From: Tetrahymena elliotti 4EA
Taxonomy: Eukaryota > Ciliophora > Oligohymenophorea > Hymenostomatida > Tetrahymenidae
NCBI GenBank assembly: GCA_000231825.2
Contig: AFXF02001822.1
Location: 116,749-180,748, forward strand
DNA: 64,000 nt
Direction of reading: 5' to 3'
Position 1 is the stretch's first letter. Every line of letters begins with the position of its first letter. The notes under the pieces were generated by a model. That model did no database searches and was not told the DNA's origin. It saw nothing but the letters and a program-made list of their open reading frames with translations. The position numbers were made by a program, and so were the translations under genes. Below are positions 40,301-53,216 of the stretch, piece after piece.

Positions 40301-42446
40301 AGATGAATTAAAAAATAAACAAAGAAGTTATACTACTTCTGGTGTTATTAGCAATAATAATAACAACAACCAATCTTCTGCTTCAAAGCTCTAAAATGAT
40401 AATTCAATCCTTGGATTATCTACAAATAAGAGTAAATAAAATGGTTAAGTTTCTCCACTTCCTCTCCCTCAAGCTCAAACTCCTTCTTCCGCTAACTAAC
40501 ATCAATATAGATCTAACAGCGTTCCTAAAAGATTGGAAGAATAAAATAATAACCCCTCCGTTATTCAAAATTCTACTGTTTACTCTGCTTCTGGCTTCAA
40601 TAACTAGAATAGTAGTTCCTTAAATTAAAATAAAAGACCATAAAGTGCCTCTGCCAAAGACAAAAAAGATTCAAATTTTTCTAGCTCTTAATCACAATAA
40701 ATAGCAAATAACAATAATCCTTCAAGTCAAAGATTAAATAATCCTTATACTTATTAGCCACTCTCTAACAAGAACTAATAATACACCCAATAAATTGATG
40801 TAAATTACTTTATTTGTTTATCTTCTTTATTAATTTTTTTTTCATATTTAAAATAGACCAAGGTGTCTTCTTTTAACTCTAAGAAGGATCTATTAAATGG
40901 AATATCTCCAAATAACCATAGCTAACTTATCAACCCAAATAAGCCTTACTAAAGAGGTGAATCTCCTTCTATTAAATAAAAAGAAAAAAGTAAAATAAAT
41001 TTTTTTTATTTCAATAAAAAATAGTTAAAAATTATTTTTATAAATAGTGTAAAAGCATCATTAATTAAAATTGTAACAATAGTAATAACAATAGTAACTT
41101 TAATAACAACAATCTTAATAAAAAAGAAATACTTATGTTCACAGTAATGCACCCACATATTAAAACTATAACAGTAAGATTTATTATTCATTTAAATCAT
41201 AAATTAGAATTTTATTTATTAAAATAAATAGTTCGCTAAAATAACTAATCTGCTTCTAATCCTCTTCCTCCTCCTTCAGGAATTAAGCAAAATAGCGAAT
41301 AATAGTACACAAATGAGAACTAAATTTATAGTTAATAAATCCAAGCCTCATAAAACTAAAATTATATGAATATCATGTCTGCTAAAAAGCCACCTACCTC
41401 TGGAGGATAAAAAGATCAAATCACTATGAATAATAACTCAAATTAAATTTAAATGATTTAAAACTAGTCTTCTACTAATAATATAGTAAGTTTATTTATT
41501 TAAATTTTAATTCAAATCAATTCAATTCATTAATAAAAAAGCTTCGTGAGTAGGATTCTAATAAGATGGTAAATCAAAACGTTTAAGAATAAGTCAATTA
41601 GATCAATTAAATTAGTAATAATTTAATGAAGACTTTACTCCAATTTTAGCCTCAGTCTACAACAAATTAATCAAATACTAATAATGTATCTATTAAGAAT
41701 ACTGGCAATTCTTCAGGATTTATGAAATAGAGTGGTGGACCAGTTAGAGTTACAGGTGATATTCTCTAAAATAGTTTTAAGTAATAAATTAAATTTAATT
41801 TCTATTTAAACTTAATATAATTTCATTAAATTATAGGTAATCAAATAACACTAGCTCTGGGTAGTAGTTGCTTTTGAATAACTTTATGCAAGAAGAAAAC
41901 AATCCAAATGTTTATAAATTAAATTAACCAAATAATTTAGGAAATAATCAAGTTAGTAATAAATAATAACTACCTCAAATGAATTAATAAGTTAATTCAT
42001 AATATATGCAATAAAATTTGAATGCCCGTGGAAATAGTGCACCAAGATCCTTTTCACCTTCTGTGAAAGGAGTTACTAATTAAAACAATAACAACAATAC
42101 TAAATAAAATTTTGAAAATTAAGTTATGGTTAACTCATAATAACAATAGTAAAACTAAATTTACTAAACTTAGTTTGGCCAATAATACTAATAACCTGGC
42201 ATACAACAACTTTAGTAATAGTAATTAGAGTATAGATAAAGGCTAAGAAGCAATTCTCCTGGATAAAACTAAGTTGTACCCAATATGAACAATAATTACA
42301 ATAACTCAATTAATCTCATGGTTAGTAACAACAATATTTAAAACCTAGTTGCTTACAATAACATAGCTATGCCTTAGCCTTATGACAATTCCCTTCCAAA
42401 TTCTGCTAATTTAGCATCTTTATCTAAACCTAAATGGAAATTTTGA
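37362..42446 (+). CDS. Dual-specificity phosphatase-like protein with Ser in place of the catalytic Cys, plus long Q/N/S-rich tail
   Basis: Ten exons (37362-37463, 37524-37652, 37917-38062, 38554-38986, 39045-40799, 40857-40989, 41048-41173, 41232-41485, 41542-41780, 41837-42446) give 1308 aa. Residues 1-190 are a DSP fold: VTHIINCSG, YLTFPWMEND, ENLNEIFNFIEESVEQGEST, signature loop VHSVRGQSRS, then LAAYLMKKFKWTLYKTLEFL. The signature should read HCxxGxxR; here it is HSVRGQSR, so the nucleophile is Ser and catalysis by the usual route is not expected. The phosphate-binding Arg remains, so it could bind phosphosites without hydrolysing them. The remaining 1000 residues are low complexity with homopolymeric Q and N/S tracts. 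Intron 2 (264 nt) and intron 3 (491 nt) are long. Confidence 0.88.
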
Positions 42447-43253
42447 GTTGAAATTTTTAACTCTTGTCATACAAAGAGATACAAAAAAGTAATTAATAGA
42501 TCTAACTTTAGAACCAATTACTCTACTTAATTTTTTCCTCTTTAATAATATAAATGTCCTATAAATAATTAATGAATTAAACAGATTAACTATTATAATT
42601 ATATCAAAACTATATTTCTAGACTGAAAAGAAACGATTTAAGTATTTTTCTTAAAAATCGAAACAAACTATCAAAAAATATTCAAATATAATTTCACTAA
42701 TTAATATTTTTTATCAAATGAAAAAAATTAATATTATAATTATTATCACACCAAATCATCTTGTATATATTCATATCTTTATATTAAATTGCTATTTCAT
42801 TTATCAGTAATTTTAAATTTATCAAAAATACCTTCATTATTATTTTTAAACCACGATCAGACTTTTTCTATCCTTTTGCTTATACAGTTTTGATAAGAAT
42901 AAAACTTAAATTTTACATCAAATATAAAAAATATATAGACTAAAAACCTGAAATATTAAAAGAATTAATAATTTTGAATTTTGAAGATTTAACTCTCTTA
43001 ATTAAAGTAATGATTTCTTTTAAAAAATTTTGAACTTCATTTTGAAAATCGATAAGTAAATATGAGATGAATATTTATTAGAAAAAAACTTTTTCAATTA
43101 AAGATACTAAAAAAGATTGAATAATTATTTTAAAATTCATTTTGAAAATTGAAAGACATAATTCATGGTTGTAAGTAATGAATAATAGATAAAAATGAAG
43201 TTTATATAAAATATAAGAGTTATTCTAAATTTAATTATATTATTTAAAATATT
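42447..43253. other. Convergent intergenic region
   Basis: 800 bp between the 3' ends of the phosphatase-like gene (plus) and a Q/N-rich gene (minus). Two near-identical stretches, at about 43028-43045 and 43133-43153 (ttcattttgaaaat), form a short direct repeat. No gene seen. Confidence 0.4.
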
Positions 43254-45709
43254 TCAAATTTATTTTGCTTGCAGTTGTTATCTTTGTTAAGAAAATTTTT
43301 CTTAGTATGAATAAGATCTTGCCTGCTTTGCTCCTTATTACTGATTGGTTAATTATTAATTACTATTTTAAGTAGTTAAATTTTATTGAGATGGGGTCTT
43401 TGTAAGTGATGTGCTTATTTTCTATGGAATCATCTAGCTTACTTTTGATTATTCTAAATTTTGTTTGGAAATATTTTTTTGGTCTTTTACATTTGTTTGA
43501 ATGTTTTATGGATGATTTTGTAGAAGTTTGTTTAACTTATTTGTGTATTTATTTAGACTTAATTTAGAAATCAAATTTTAGATCATTTCTTGAGATGAAA
43601 CTTATTGATTTTATTCACAAGTAACAGAATTTTCTTTACTGATTTGATTTTTACTCTCTTAGCTTTTGGTTCTCAAGTATTAGTTTTAACTCTAAACCTA
43701 TGACTGCAAAGAACTAACAGCTAAATTATCTGATCTTTTTTAATGGTAAGGTTATTGTTATTAGCTATTCTAATTTTTTAGTTTTTGAGATTTTAAAATT
43801 TGTTATTCATTTTATGAAAATGAACTATTACTGCAAAAGCTTTGATTTTTAATAGAAGAAGATTCTCTATAAGATTAGAAGCCATCAATTTAATTTTTCT
43901 CCTATGAATTAACATGTTATTAATATTTTTGATTGCTTCTTGAAGTACAAAGGGTGTTTACATTTGTAGATTTAGTATTAGATTTTGAACTACTTTATTT
44001 ATCTCTATTTTCAATAGAGTTTGATTTGCTTGCTTAAATTTATGTACTTTGTTAAATATGGTTATGACAGCTCTATTGATTGGCATTAACTTTACTACTA
44101 GATTGTGATTAAATTATAGAAGAGTTATTTATCTATGTTGTATTTTGAGAGAGATAATTTTAATGATTATTATTGTTGTTGCATTTACTAACAAAACTAC
44201 TTGTATTTTCTTAATATAGTTAATCTTAGGTACTCTCACTTTAATTTGAGATATAATTTAGCTTATCTCTCTTTTACATATAATCATTACAGTTCTAAGT
44301 CATTTCTTAGTATTTTATGTTGAGGAAAGCAGTGGAAGCAGTTAACTTCTTAAGTGTGTTTTGATCATCCTCTTTACTTTTTTAAACAGCAATAGAAGAG
44401 TTTTAAAATGAAGAGCTTTTCATAAAATTATCAATCTCTTTCTTTTTTAAATTAATAATTTTATTTACATCATCAATTTACTACTTAATTCCTCTTATTT
44501 TTGTTACAATTTAAAGAATATCATTTTATTCCAAGCTCATTTTTTATTCTTGAATATAATATTGCTTCTACTCTTAAACATCTCCCTAATTAGAATAATT
44601 ATCTTTAGCAGTATTATCTTTCTAATATTTAGATTCAGGAAGACTGCTAGTTTCCTCATCTATGAATAGATACCCACTTTATTTACTAACCTTAGCCAAT
44701 AAATTGTTGTCTACCTAATTTGATTATTCTTTTTGGTTATTTTTAATGCTTTGTTTTTCTTTTTATTATTCAACAATTGGATTGTTTGGAAGCTATTTAT
44801 TACTAAACTTTATAAAAAAATAAGATTATATTATGGTAAAGATAGATACTTTTGAATAAAAAAATAAAGGAATAAATGAGTGATTGAAATTACTTTTTTT
44901 TAAAGTAGAGTTTTTTGAAGTTGAATATCTTCTAATGAAATTTATTTTATTGAATTTTATGATTAAGTATTTGGATTAATATTCTCTTTTTCTGAACAAT
45001 TTTCATCAATTTTTTTTTACTATTCCATTTATTTTTATAGATCTAAGTAAAAGTTTTTTATATTTTCTGCTTATAGCTTACCATCCCTTGAGCTTCTTAA
45101 GCTAAGAGAAGTAACTTCTCTCTTTAAAGGAGGGGTACTATCTCTAAAAGGATTAAATCCATCATTATGATTTCTATCAGTTAAACTTTATTGAGATTAA
45201 TTAGTATTCATCTTTTTTAAATTTTGTTAAGTAGTACAATTCATTAGATTAGAGCGAGTGTCAAGTCTATGAGAAAGTGGAGGTCTATCAAACTTATCCA
45301 TGTTTCTTTGTGAATTTTAAATTTATATTTATTAATTAAAGGGTATTGCTAAAGATTTCTTTTCATCTTATCTTTTAAGTAGCCCTTTTTACTAATTTTA
45401 CTGCTACACTTTAATCTATTATCCTTCTTCTTCAGGAGGAATAAAGGAATGATTAAACATTTCTTATTTATCACTTTATAATCCTCTACTGCCATTATGA
45501 TTTGCTGAATTTTCTTATTCTAAAAAAGAATCCCTGGCACTTGTTTTATTTTTATCATACTTTAAGAAATTAAGCAACCTGTTGCTATAGCTAACATCAA
45601 GTTTTTTATCTGAATTGTCAATTATTTATGATTTATCTTAAAAGCATGCTAAAACATCACCCTCCTAGAAAGAAGGAAGTGAATCATCATCAGAGTAAAT
45701 ACTATCCAT
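43254..45709 (-). CDS. Q/N/S-rich hypothetical protein
   Basis: Two exons (44894-45709, 43254-44807) with an 86-nt intron give 789 aa. It starts MDSIYSDDDSLPSFQEGD and is charged and disordered through exon 1, with several Ser/Thr-Pro sites (DSTPPLKREV). Around residues 360-440 there is a more regular, charged helical stretch (MSLEQNDILQIVTKIRGIKQ, then QIDDVNKIINLKKKEIDNFM) that could be a coiled coil. The last 330 residues are rich in Gln, Asn and Ser. No family recognised. The opposite strand is also free of TGA over more than 1 kb; this strand was chosen because of its Gln/Asn/Ser composition, which matches other genes here, and its clean ATG-intron-TGA structure. The frame stays open upstream of the chosen ATG, so a longer N terminus is possible. 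Confidence 0.65.
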
Positions 45710-47198
45710 ATCTTTATTAATTTAAATGGTAACTTAGTTAAAATTCTCTTTCGTTTTTTACTATTATAATGAGAATAATAAAATTAAAACTTTGCTTTGT
45801 GCCTTTATAATTATATTATTTTAATTATTAATTTTTGCAATTCAATTTTTGAACACTCTAATTTGATTGATAATTGGTTAAACAAACAATTATTTGATTT
45901 CAAATTAATAAATATCAAAATCAAGTTATTACAAATTGTGTATAATTTCAACGGCTTTTAATTTTATTAATCACATCTCTCATAAATTTAAATGTAATGC
46001 AAATTTTTTGTATAAATTTAACACAATCAATCTTAATATCCTTTTAATAATTGCAAATATACTCCAAAAATAAATGCAATAATCAAATTATTTTATTTTC
46101 TTATTTTTACTAACAATATTTTATTCACAAAATATTTATTGCAATAATCCAAATAATAAAACTTCATTTTCCAATAATTTCTCAGTTAAAAATAATTTTT
46201 ATTAAATTTGAATACATTCAACCAATAAACTTAATCAGGGTAAATTATTTTTATTTTTAATTACAGCCATAAATTTACCAAACTAATAAAGATAAATTAT
46301 TAAGCTAGGAAATGACATAAAATTATTTTTCCCTATATTTTCTAAATTTGATTAATACATTTAATTTTTTTAAAAAAAGAAAAAAAAGAAATTAAAATTT
46401 GAAAATAGAAAGAAGAAATATTCTATTTGAGTAAGTTATAAACAACTTATTTTTATTTATTAATAAATAAAAATGATATTCATTAGCCATTAATTAATAA
46501 TATTAAAAAAATGCAAATAAAAGATGTAAAACTTTAAAAATATTGATTTCAAATAATATTACTTTAAATCAATATCAAGATCAGTATGTAGCTAAGCCAG
46601 AGTTTAGAAACTATGAATTTGAAAAAATAAATTCTAAAATAGCTAAAGAATATTAAGATACTTTTTGATAATTATCAATTAACATTAGATTTTCTCATTT
46701 AAATGATAAAATTAATTTATGTTTTTGATGTCTGCTGACTATTAAAAAAATCTTAAAATTTTTTATGAGAAAACTATGTTTACTAAAATGAAGGTGAAGA
46801 AAAATCAAATTTTGGTAATTTAGTAAATAATTACATTTTTTAAGTCAGTAATTTTTTTTCCTTAAAAAATAGTTAAAAAAATGTCTTCATTAAAAAAGCT
46901 GAATGATTGCTAAAAAAAATAGTAAAAATAAAATTAAAACATCTTAAATTGTCTCAAACAGAAAAGATTTGGCTTTCAAAAAATACTTAAATTTAATACA
47001 TAATATAAGGAAGATTGTTTTGTAAAAACTCTAAGAAATATGCTTTATATAGATGATAATATTTGAAAAAATAGAATATATATACATACAAATAAATCAT
47101 TTATTAATAATGGTTGACATTTATATTTACATAATTTAATTTATTTTGTTTTCATTCATTTTTTTAATTAACTTTTAGAAAATTTTTAGAGATAGATT
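45710..47198. other. Intergenic region
   Basis: 1.5 kb of very AT-rich DNA between two minus-strand genes. It contains one possible spliced mini-ORF at 46511-46668 (separate entry); otherwise nothing. Confidence 0.4.
46511..46668 (+). CDS. Possible spliced mini-ORF, 32 aa
   Basis: Exons 46511-46525 and 46585-46668, joined by a 59-nt GT-AG intron, read MQIKD followed by YVAKPEFRNYEFEKINSK and a TGA. The second exon looks coding and is less AT-rich than its surroundings. It may be the end of a gene whose other exons I could not find, or a relic. No function. Confidence 0.2.
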
Positions 47199-48576
47199 TC
47201 AAAAAGGTGTAGAATAAGGTGAAGAATGGAAATTTGTTATTGATGGCTAATTACTTATCTGATTATATGATTAGCAAAATATTAGGGATTATGGTTATTT
47301 TGGCAGGTTATAAGCCAAATTAATTTTCACATATTTTGGGGAATGAATGGAAGAGTTAGGTTGTTCCTAATACGCACCTAGATAATTAGAATTATTTCTA
47401 CTCTTAGGAGATTCTATTGTTTGTTATGTGCTAATTGAATTAAAAGAAGAACCATATTTATTTTTCAGACCACAAATTCTTTTATTTAAGTTTCTGAAAT
47501 ATTTTTCATGTTTTGGAGATTGTATTGATTTAGGAGTTTGTAAATTTTATTCCTCTTCTTCTTATTACTTTTATTTGTTTAGTTTTTTTATGAGTTCGTT
47601 TTTATAAGAACGAGGTTAGCTAATGATATTTTCATCTTTCTTTGAATAAGTAAATATCTCTATTTTATTATATATAATATTAGATCTATTCTATAAATTG
47701 AAATTCACAAGCTATTTATCATAGCGAACTGAATCTAATTTAGCCCTTTCTAAATCATTTGTTTTTTGATAAAACTCCTCAGAGAATATATCTGATTTTT
47801 TTTAAAGATTGACCATACTTTTTATTCCTTTTATGCGAGATGGTAAAAGTTAATTCACTTTGTGCTTAAAAGTGATCATGTCTGATTCTAATGATATCTT
47901 TTTGTTTTTAGGAGTTTCTACATTAATATCTGGCAGAAATCTATTTAAGACTTTAGTGTCTTTAATTTTTTATATCTTTTAAGCTTCTTTAATTTGTAGC
48001 TTATTTTATAACAAAAATTGCTTTTTACTCACAATTAATTATTAAGCCTTAGCAACCATATCCTGTAAAAATTAATTCCAAGTATCGCATATCTACATGG
48101 TTTTGTTAAGATGCTCTTCTTCAAAGGTAATTATGTTAAATAAGTCTTATTTAGGTATCAAATATGCTGTGGATTAACTGCTTTAAGCCATCAACTAAAA
48201 TTATGAAGGGATCTATTTAAGTAATTCATAGCAACCAAAAAATTGAGAAGAAGAAATTTAAACAATGCTAACTTTCTTAGTTTCCTTGCTGCTTTCAATA
48301 TCACTAATTTAAAATACAGCATCTATTTTTTTATTTATCTTTAAATATATTAAATAAATATTTCTCAATATAAATTTTAAGTTTATTTACCACAAATTCT
48401 CCATCATAGATAAGATAGATATAATCTAAAGACTAACCTTCATTAACAACTATTTCACCTTTTAAGTATGTCTTTTTTTATAAATTTTGTTATATCCTGC
48501 TTATGCTATTATTAGAGAGATGAGACAAAATGCTAAGGCTCCTTAAAAAATTATTGATTACTCTCTCTTACTTCAT
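47199..48576 (-). CDS. Cyclic nucleotide-binding-like domain protein
   Basis: Two exons (48391-48576, 47199-48338), intron 52 nt, 441 aa. The chosen ATG has an in-frame TGA immediately before it. Residues 10-125 form a cNMP-binding beta roll: LSILSHLSNNSISRIQQNL, YLKGEIVVNEGQSLDYIYLI, YDGEF, then QFFGCYELLKQIPSQFQLMA. The phosphate-binding cassette normally reads FGEhAL...PRxA; here it is FGCYELL...PSQF, so the usual Arg is missing and classical cAMP/cGMP binding is doubtful. The rest is charged helix and a disordered C terminus with several SP sites (KSIQSPKHEK, ESPKSRN, SIHSPKY). Many ciliate proteins carry such solitary cNMP-like domains. Role unknown; cyclic nucleotide binding would have to be tested. 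Confidence 0.75.
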
Positions 48577-49367
48577 TCAAATACTTTCAACAAATATTAA
48601 TTGGTTATTAAGTATTTCAGATTAATTTGTGTGAGGTTACTTTTTTTATGATTTAATTGTTTGATAATATTTACGATTATTAAATTATTTTTGCAATTAA
48701 ATAATTATAAAATAAAAATAATCTTTCATCGGTATTTCATTTTCAAGATCTTTTGATAAATATTTAATTTTATTGATTATTTTGACGATTTACACTTAAA
48801 AAATCCAAATAAAGGTTTAGCTATTACTTTATTAAATTTATAATTTTTTTTAATAATTATTCACTTCAAATATTGAATTTTGCATAATTTCTAGGGTAAT
48901 AATAAATTTAAAAATAAAATAAAGTCATACAATTTGTATGTTTATCAAAAACGATGCAGCCTAGTGAGAATTCAAAATTTAAATGCTTAAAAGCTATTCT
49001 CATTTCACAGTAATAACTGGCCTATATTTTTATTAAATGAACGTATCAAAAAATCACGTCCTTGTCTTATTTTTTGATATACAATCACTCTTGATTTTAG
49101 TAAGCTTTTCAAGATATTTTCTGAACTTATCACCACTAAAATTCTAAATTTTTTATAACAGGATCAACTGATTAGATAAGTCTAAAAAAACATAAATTCA
49201 AGAATAGAAATTTTGAATACATTTGATAATCGACTTAAATTATATATTTTAAAGAAGTCTATTTTATATAAAGAAAGTAGCTATTATAATTGTTTTTATT
49301 TATTATAATTTTTAAAGGATCATATAATTTTTTCATTAAAATGTTAAGTGAATATAAGCTATTATAA
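48577..49367. other. Intergenic region
   Basis: 790 bp separate the 3' end of the coiled-coil gene from the start of the cNMP-domain gene, both on the minus strand. A/T tracts only. Confidence 0.45.
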
Positions 49368-51860
49368 TCAATCTAGTTCTTATCTTCTGAATGTTGATAC
49401 ATTACCTTCAAATTTATTCTGATCTTTTTTATGAAAGCCATCAGTTTTTTAATTATTACCTTTTTTACTCTAATACTCTTCTACACTCTTAAGATGTGAT
49501 AGCTGCTATTTTAATAGTTCTATATATTGATTTACAAGTGTGGTAGGAATTTAATCTTAACCAGTATTATTAGTGTTGTTTTAAAATTACTCTTACTAAA
49601 TACTTTTAAAGGAAGGTATATTACTAGCCAAATCAAATACCATTTATTTTAGACTTTCTAATTCGGTTTTATAGTCTTACAGATTTTTCATTAATTTTCT
49701 ATTTTAACCTGTGAGAATATTCATTTCTTCCCTTAACTATTGATTCTCTTACAATAATGCATTTTACCTTATACTATAATCATCATTCTAATTTTTTCTA
49801 TCTATAATGAGTTTTGCTGCTTTACTGTCCTTGATTTAAATATTTCTCTCTAATTCAGTGATTTATTCCACCAATTATAGTTTATCTTCTCTTAATTATT
49901 TATTTTCAAGCTTGATTTCTTAATTTTCTTTCATTATTAATTCAATTTTCATATCTCTTTCTTTCATGCTAAACTCTATCTCAGCCTTTGTCTGCTCATA
50001 ATTTGAGAAATCTTATCTTTGTTTCTACAACTTTATTTAAAAAAATAAATAAATATTTAGTCATAAATTGTTTCTAATATTAAAGATAAAAAACAAATAA
50101 TGAATGAAGTTATGAAGTTTACATTTTGTGAGATAAATCAACAAAATTTAATCAAATAAAAGAATTAAATTTTTTAAATCTAAAATGTTTGAAAAAAAAT
50201 GAATGAAAAAAAACCAAAAACTTACTTTTAATTGAAGAGATTAAATTTCATTGTTTTTGCTCTCAACTTAAATTTAAACTGATTATATCATATTCTCTTT
50301 ATCCATTAAGTCCTTTGTTAGTTGCTTTTATCTCTCCTAAAGTTAGCTGATATCTCTCTGGACCTATGATTGATAATCAGAATATTCTTGTCTTATTTAA
50401 GATTCTCTTTTTAGAAGAATTTGAATTGATTCTTGTAATTATAAAATATTTTAATTGCTTTGTTCAATAATTTTTTCTTGCTCTTGTATTTTCAAGGGCA
50501 AAAAGTAGTATTTAAATTTATTCATTTCAGATTCATTTGGAATCATTTTTACTAATCTATCATACTCTTAAACGTTATACTTTAATCCATTTTCATTAAG
50601 AATCCTTCTAAATGTAGAAGGGAGAGGAGCAGTTTCATCTTCATTATATTCAAACTGCTCTTCAGTTGATGTTTAATTACAGTAATTAACTATACTAGTA
50701 GCATAGGTATTTTGTTGTGGCATTTAGGTAACTTAATTTTAGCTTAATTACTATTATTCATTACCTTATTATTAAGCTTTTAAACTTACTTCTTATTGAA
50801 TAGATAAATTATGTTGCTAAATTTATTCCTTTAGATTGACTTTATTGATTTATTGAGATTTTGGAAGTGTCACTTATTGTTTGAAACCCTAAACGCTTGG
50901 GGGTCTTTTTTTAAAATAATCTTCATTTTAGTTCTAATTCTCCTCAGAGTCTAACTAATCTTCCAGCTTTCTAAATATATTCTTCTAAAAGGTTAACTAC
51001 TGCTAAACATTTTATTAAGAAATAGGCATAATATTTTAAGAATTACTTGAATGTAAAGAGGAAGTAGATCTTCTAGAAGGCATTTAAAAATTAGAATTTA
51101 TTTGGTTAGTATTTTCATTCATATTTTGTTAAGATTTTCTATTGTTATTAGAGAATATATCTTATTAACCATTTTAGTTATTTAAACTAATATTATTCAA
51201 AATAAGAGCACTAGTGTTATTAGATATCTCTATATCTTCATCAGTTCCTAAATCTGTAAGCATTTATTCATAATTGTTAGTACTGTTTTATTAAAAATTA
51301 GGATTTTCTCTTCTACTTATTTACTATTATTACTGCTACATGCTATTTTAAACATTTGAATATAAGTCAATCTTCGAATCATCCCCAATATATAATTTTT
51401 TTTGAGATATTCTTGTAAAATTATTTTAAGTATTGAAAATATTATTATGATCTGTATCCTTATACATTGATGGTTGATCGCTTAGTTCATCATTTTTAGA
51501 AAAGCTAATTTCTCTATCTCTACCATCTTATGTAATACTGGTTTGGATATTTCTTTAAATAAATAATTTTGATGAGCCATCTAAAGTTATTCCATTATCA
51601 TTTAAATTGTTATCAAAAAATCTATTTTAATTTGAAATGACATTTATATTATTTGTGTTCTCAATATCATTCAAATCCTCCAGCTAGTATACTTTATCAT
51701 TAATGCTACCTCTTGAAAGAATTTGCTAAGCAGAATTATTGAAAGCTTACTTTTTATTTTTCCACTCAACACTATTTCTTACAGGTAAATTAATTTGCAG
51801 TTCTGAAGAATTTTGTGAGGCCTTTCTTTATATAATCCCTGCTTATCTATTTACAATCAT
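49368..51860 (-). CDS. Large coiled-coil protein with disordered Q/N-rich N-terminal half
   Basis: Two exons (50226-51860, 49368-50030), intron 195 nt, 765 aa. Residues 1-420 are disordered, rich in Asn, Gln and Ser, with acidic patches (DLGTDEDIEISNN). A possible folded patch near 430-460 (PSTFRRILNENGLKYNVQEY) leads into about 240 residues of continuous coiled coil with clear heptads (MKIELIMKENQEIKLENKQL, EENQQLREE-like repeats, MKNLQDYKTELESLKQMVF). This layout suggests a cytoskeletal, basal-body or membrane-tethering scaffold, but no specific family is recognised. No membrane segment or catalytic motif is visible. Confidence 0.75.
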
Positions 51861-53216
51861 TTTATTTTATTGGTTTTTTCAAAAAATATTGAATCTATAA
51901 AATTGATAAATTTCTTTAAAGAAAACAACTATTATTTTTAATTTGAATTTTCTTTATAAAGCTAATTTTTAATAAAAATTGCAAAAATTTGTGAACATTA
52001 TTAATAAATGAACTTTACTTTATAAAAATCAAAATTTTGAAATCATAAATAGATACATACATTCAAATTTTTTATATTTTTAGAAATCGTATTTGTTATT
52101 CTATCAATTTATTGTAAGTACTTTTTTTATAAATTTCAAACATTTACAAAATAAAATCAATTCTAAAATATCTTTTTAAAGTAAAATAATTTTTAGTTAG
52201 ACTTATGAAAAGAATGAACCAATATTGTAATATTCTTAAAATATTTACTTAAATAAAAATAAATTGTAAAAATGATCAATAAATTAACTCTGCTTTATAT
52301 AAATCTAAATTTAAATAAACTTTACATACTTTCAAATTTTTATGTTAAAAAAATTTTCTTAATACTATCAATTATTTCAGAAATTTTAAATATTTACAAA
52401 ATATGAAATTATTTTAAATATTCTTGAGGAAAATGATTTTGAATTAAATTAGATGAGCCCAAAAAAATAGTTTAATAGTTTTATTTCCTCATTTATATCC
52501 TTTTAGTTATCATTTATTCTACTAAATGCATCTAAAAAAGTAGTTATTCTAAATCCAAATTTCATAATCTTCAAAATGATAAAAGCTAAATTATTAATTT
52601 CTTCACTTAACAAAAATTATTTTTCAATACTCTATTTACTTTTGTTCTCTAATTGGAAAAAAAAGATGGGAAATTATTTATCTTTCATAAGTTTCCAAAA
52701 ATTAAATTTGTTCTCAGAAGAAAAAAAGTACGTTTTGTATGATTTTTCAAGTTCTTGAAAAAAAGATAAAAAATATTTTTAGTAAAAAGAAGGTGAATTT
52801 CTTTAATAAATTCCTAAACAATTTACTTAACATAACTTTTGATTCAAATATTTTAGAATATTTAATAGATAATTAACTATTAAATTTTGTTAAGTCAATT
52901 AAATAATTACAATTAAGTCTTGAGAAATTATAAATAATTAACATTTAAAAGAAATCCTAATTTAGAAAAAAAAATATATTATAAAGAACTCTAGAGAGCT
53001 AAAGAAATCTTCTTAAATAAGTAAATTTAGTGCTTTAATAATAAATAAGTGCCATCTTTTTCAAGAATTTTTATGTTTTTCACTTACACTTGAATTTATT
53101 GAATAAAAAATTAATAATTTCATGCACTTTTAAATTCATTTAAATATATCTTATCCACTTAAAAAGAATAATAAAATATGCTAAATTTTTAAGCAATAAA
53201 ATAGTTTTCTAAAATT
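51861..53216. other. Divergent intergenic region
   Basis: 1.36 kb between divergent starts at 51860 (minus) and 53217 (plus). An open frame at 52576-52758 (60 codons, no TAA or TAG) has a hydrophobic start but no recognisable features, and I do not call it. Confidence 0.4.

Noticed and set aside
43308..44325. Long plus-strand open frame starting MNKILPALLL, apparently spliced once
   Set aside because: It is the antisense of the Q/N-rich gene at 43254-45709. The minus strand gives a clean two-exon gene from ATG to TGA with the Gln/Asn/Ser composition typical of this genome; with TGA as the only stop, antisense frames often stay open.
47165..47265. Plus-strand coding-like stretch KGVEQGEEWKFVIDG
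   Set aside because: Antisense of the C-terminal end of the cNMP-domain gene, whose minus frame continues unbroken to its TGA.
52576..52758. 60-codon plus-strand ORF
   Set aside because: No recognisable features, no splice or start context that distinguishes it from chance.
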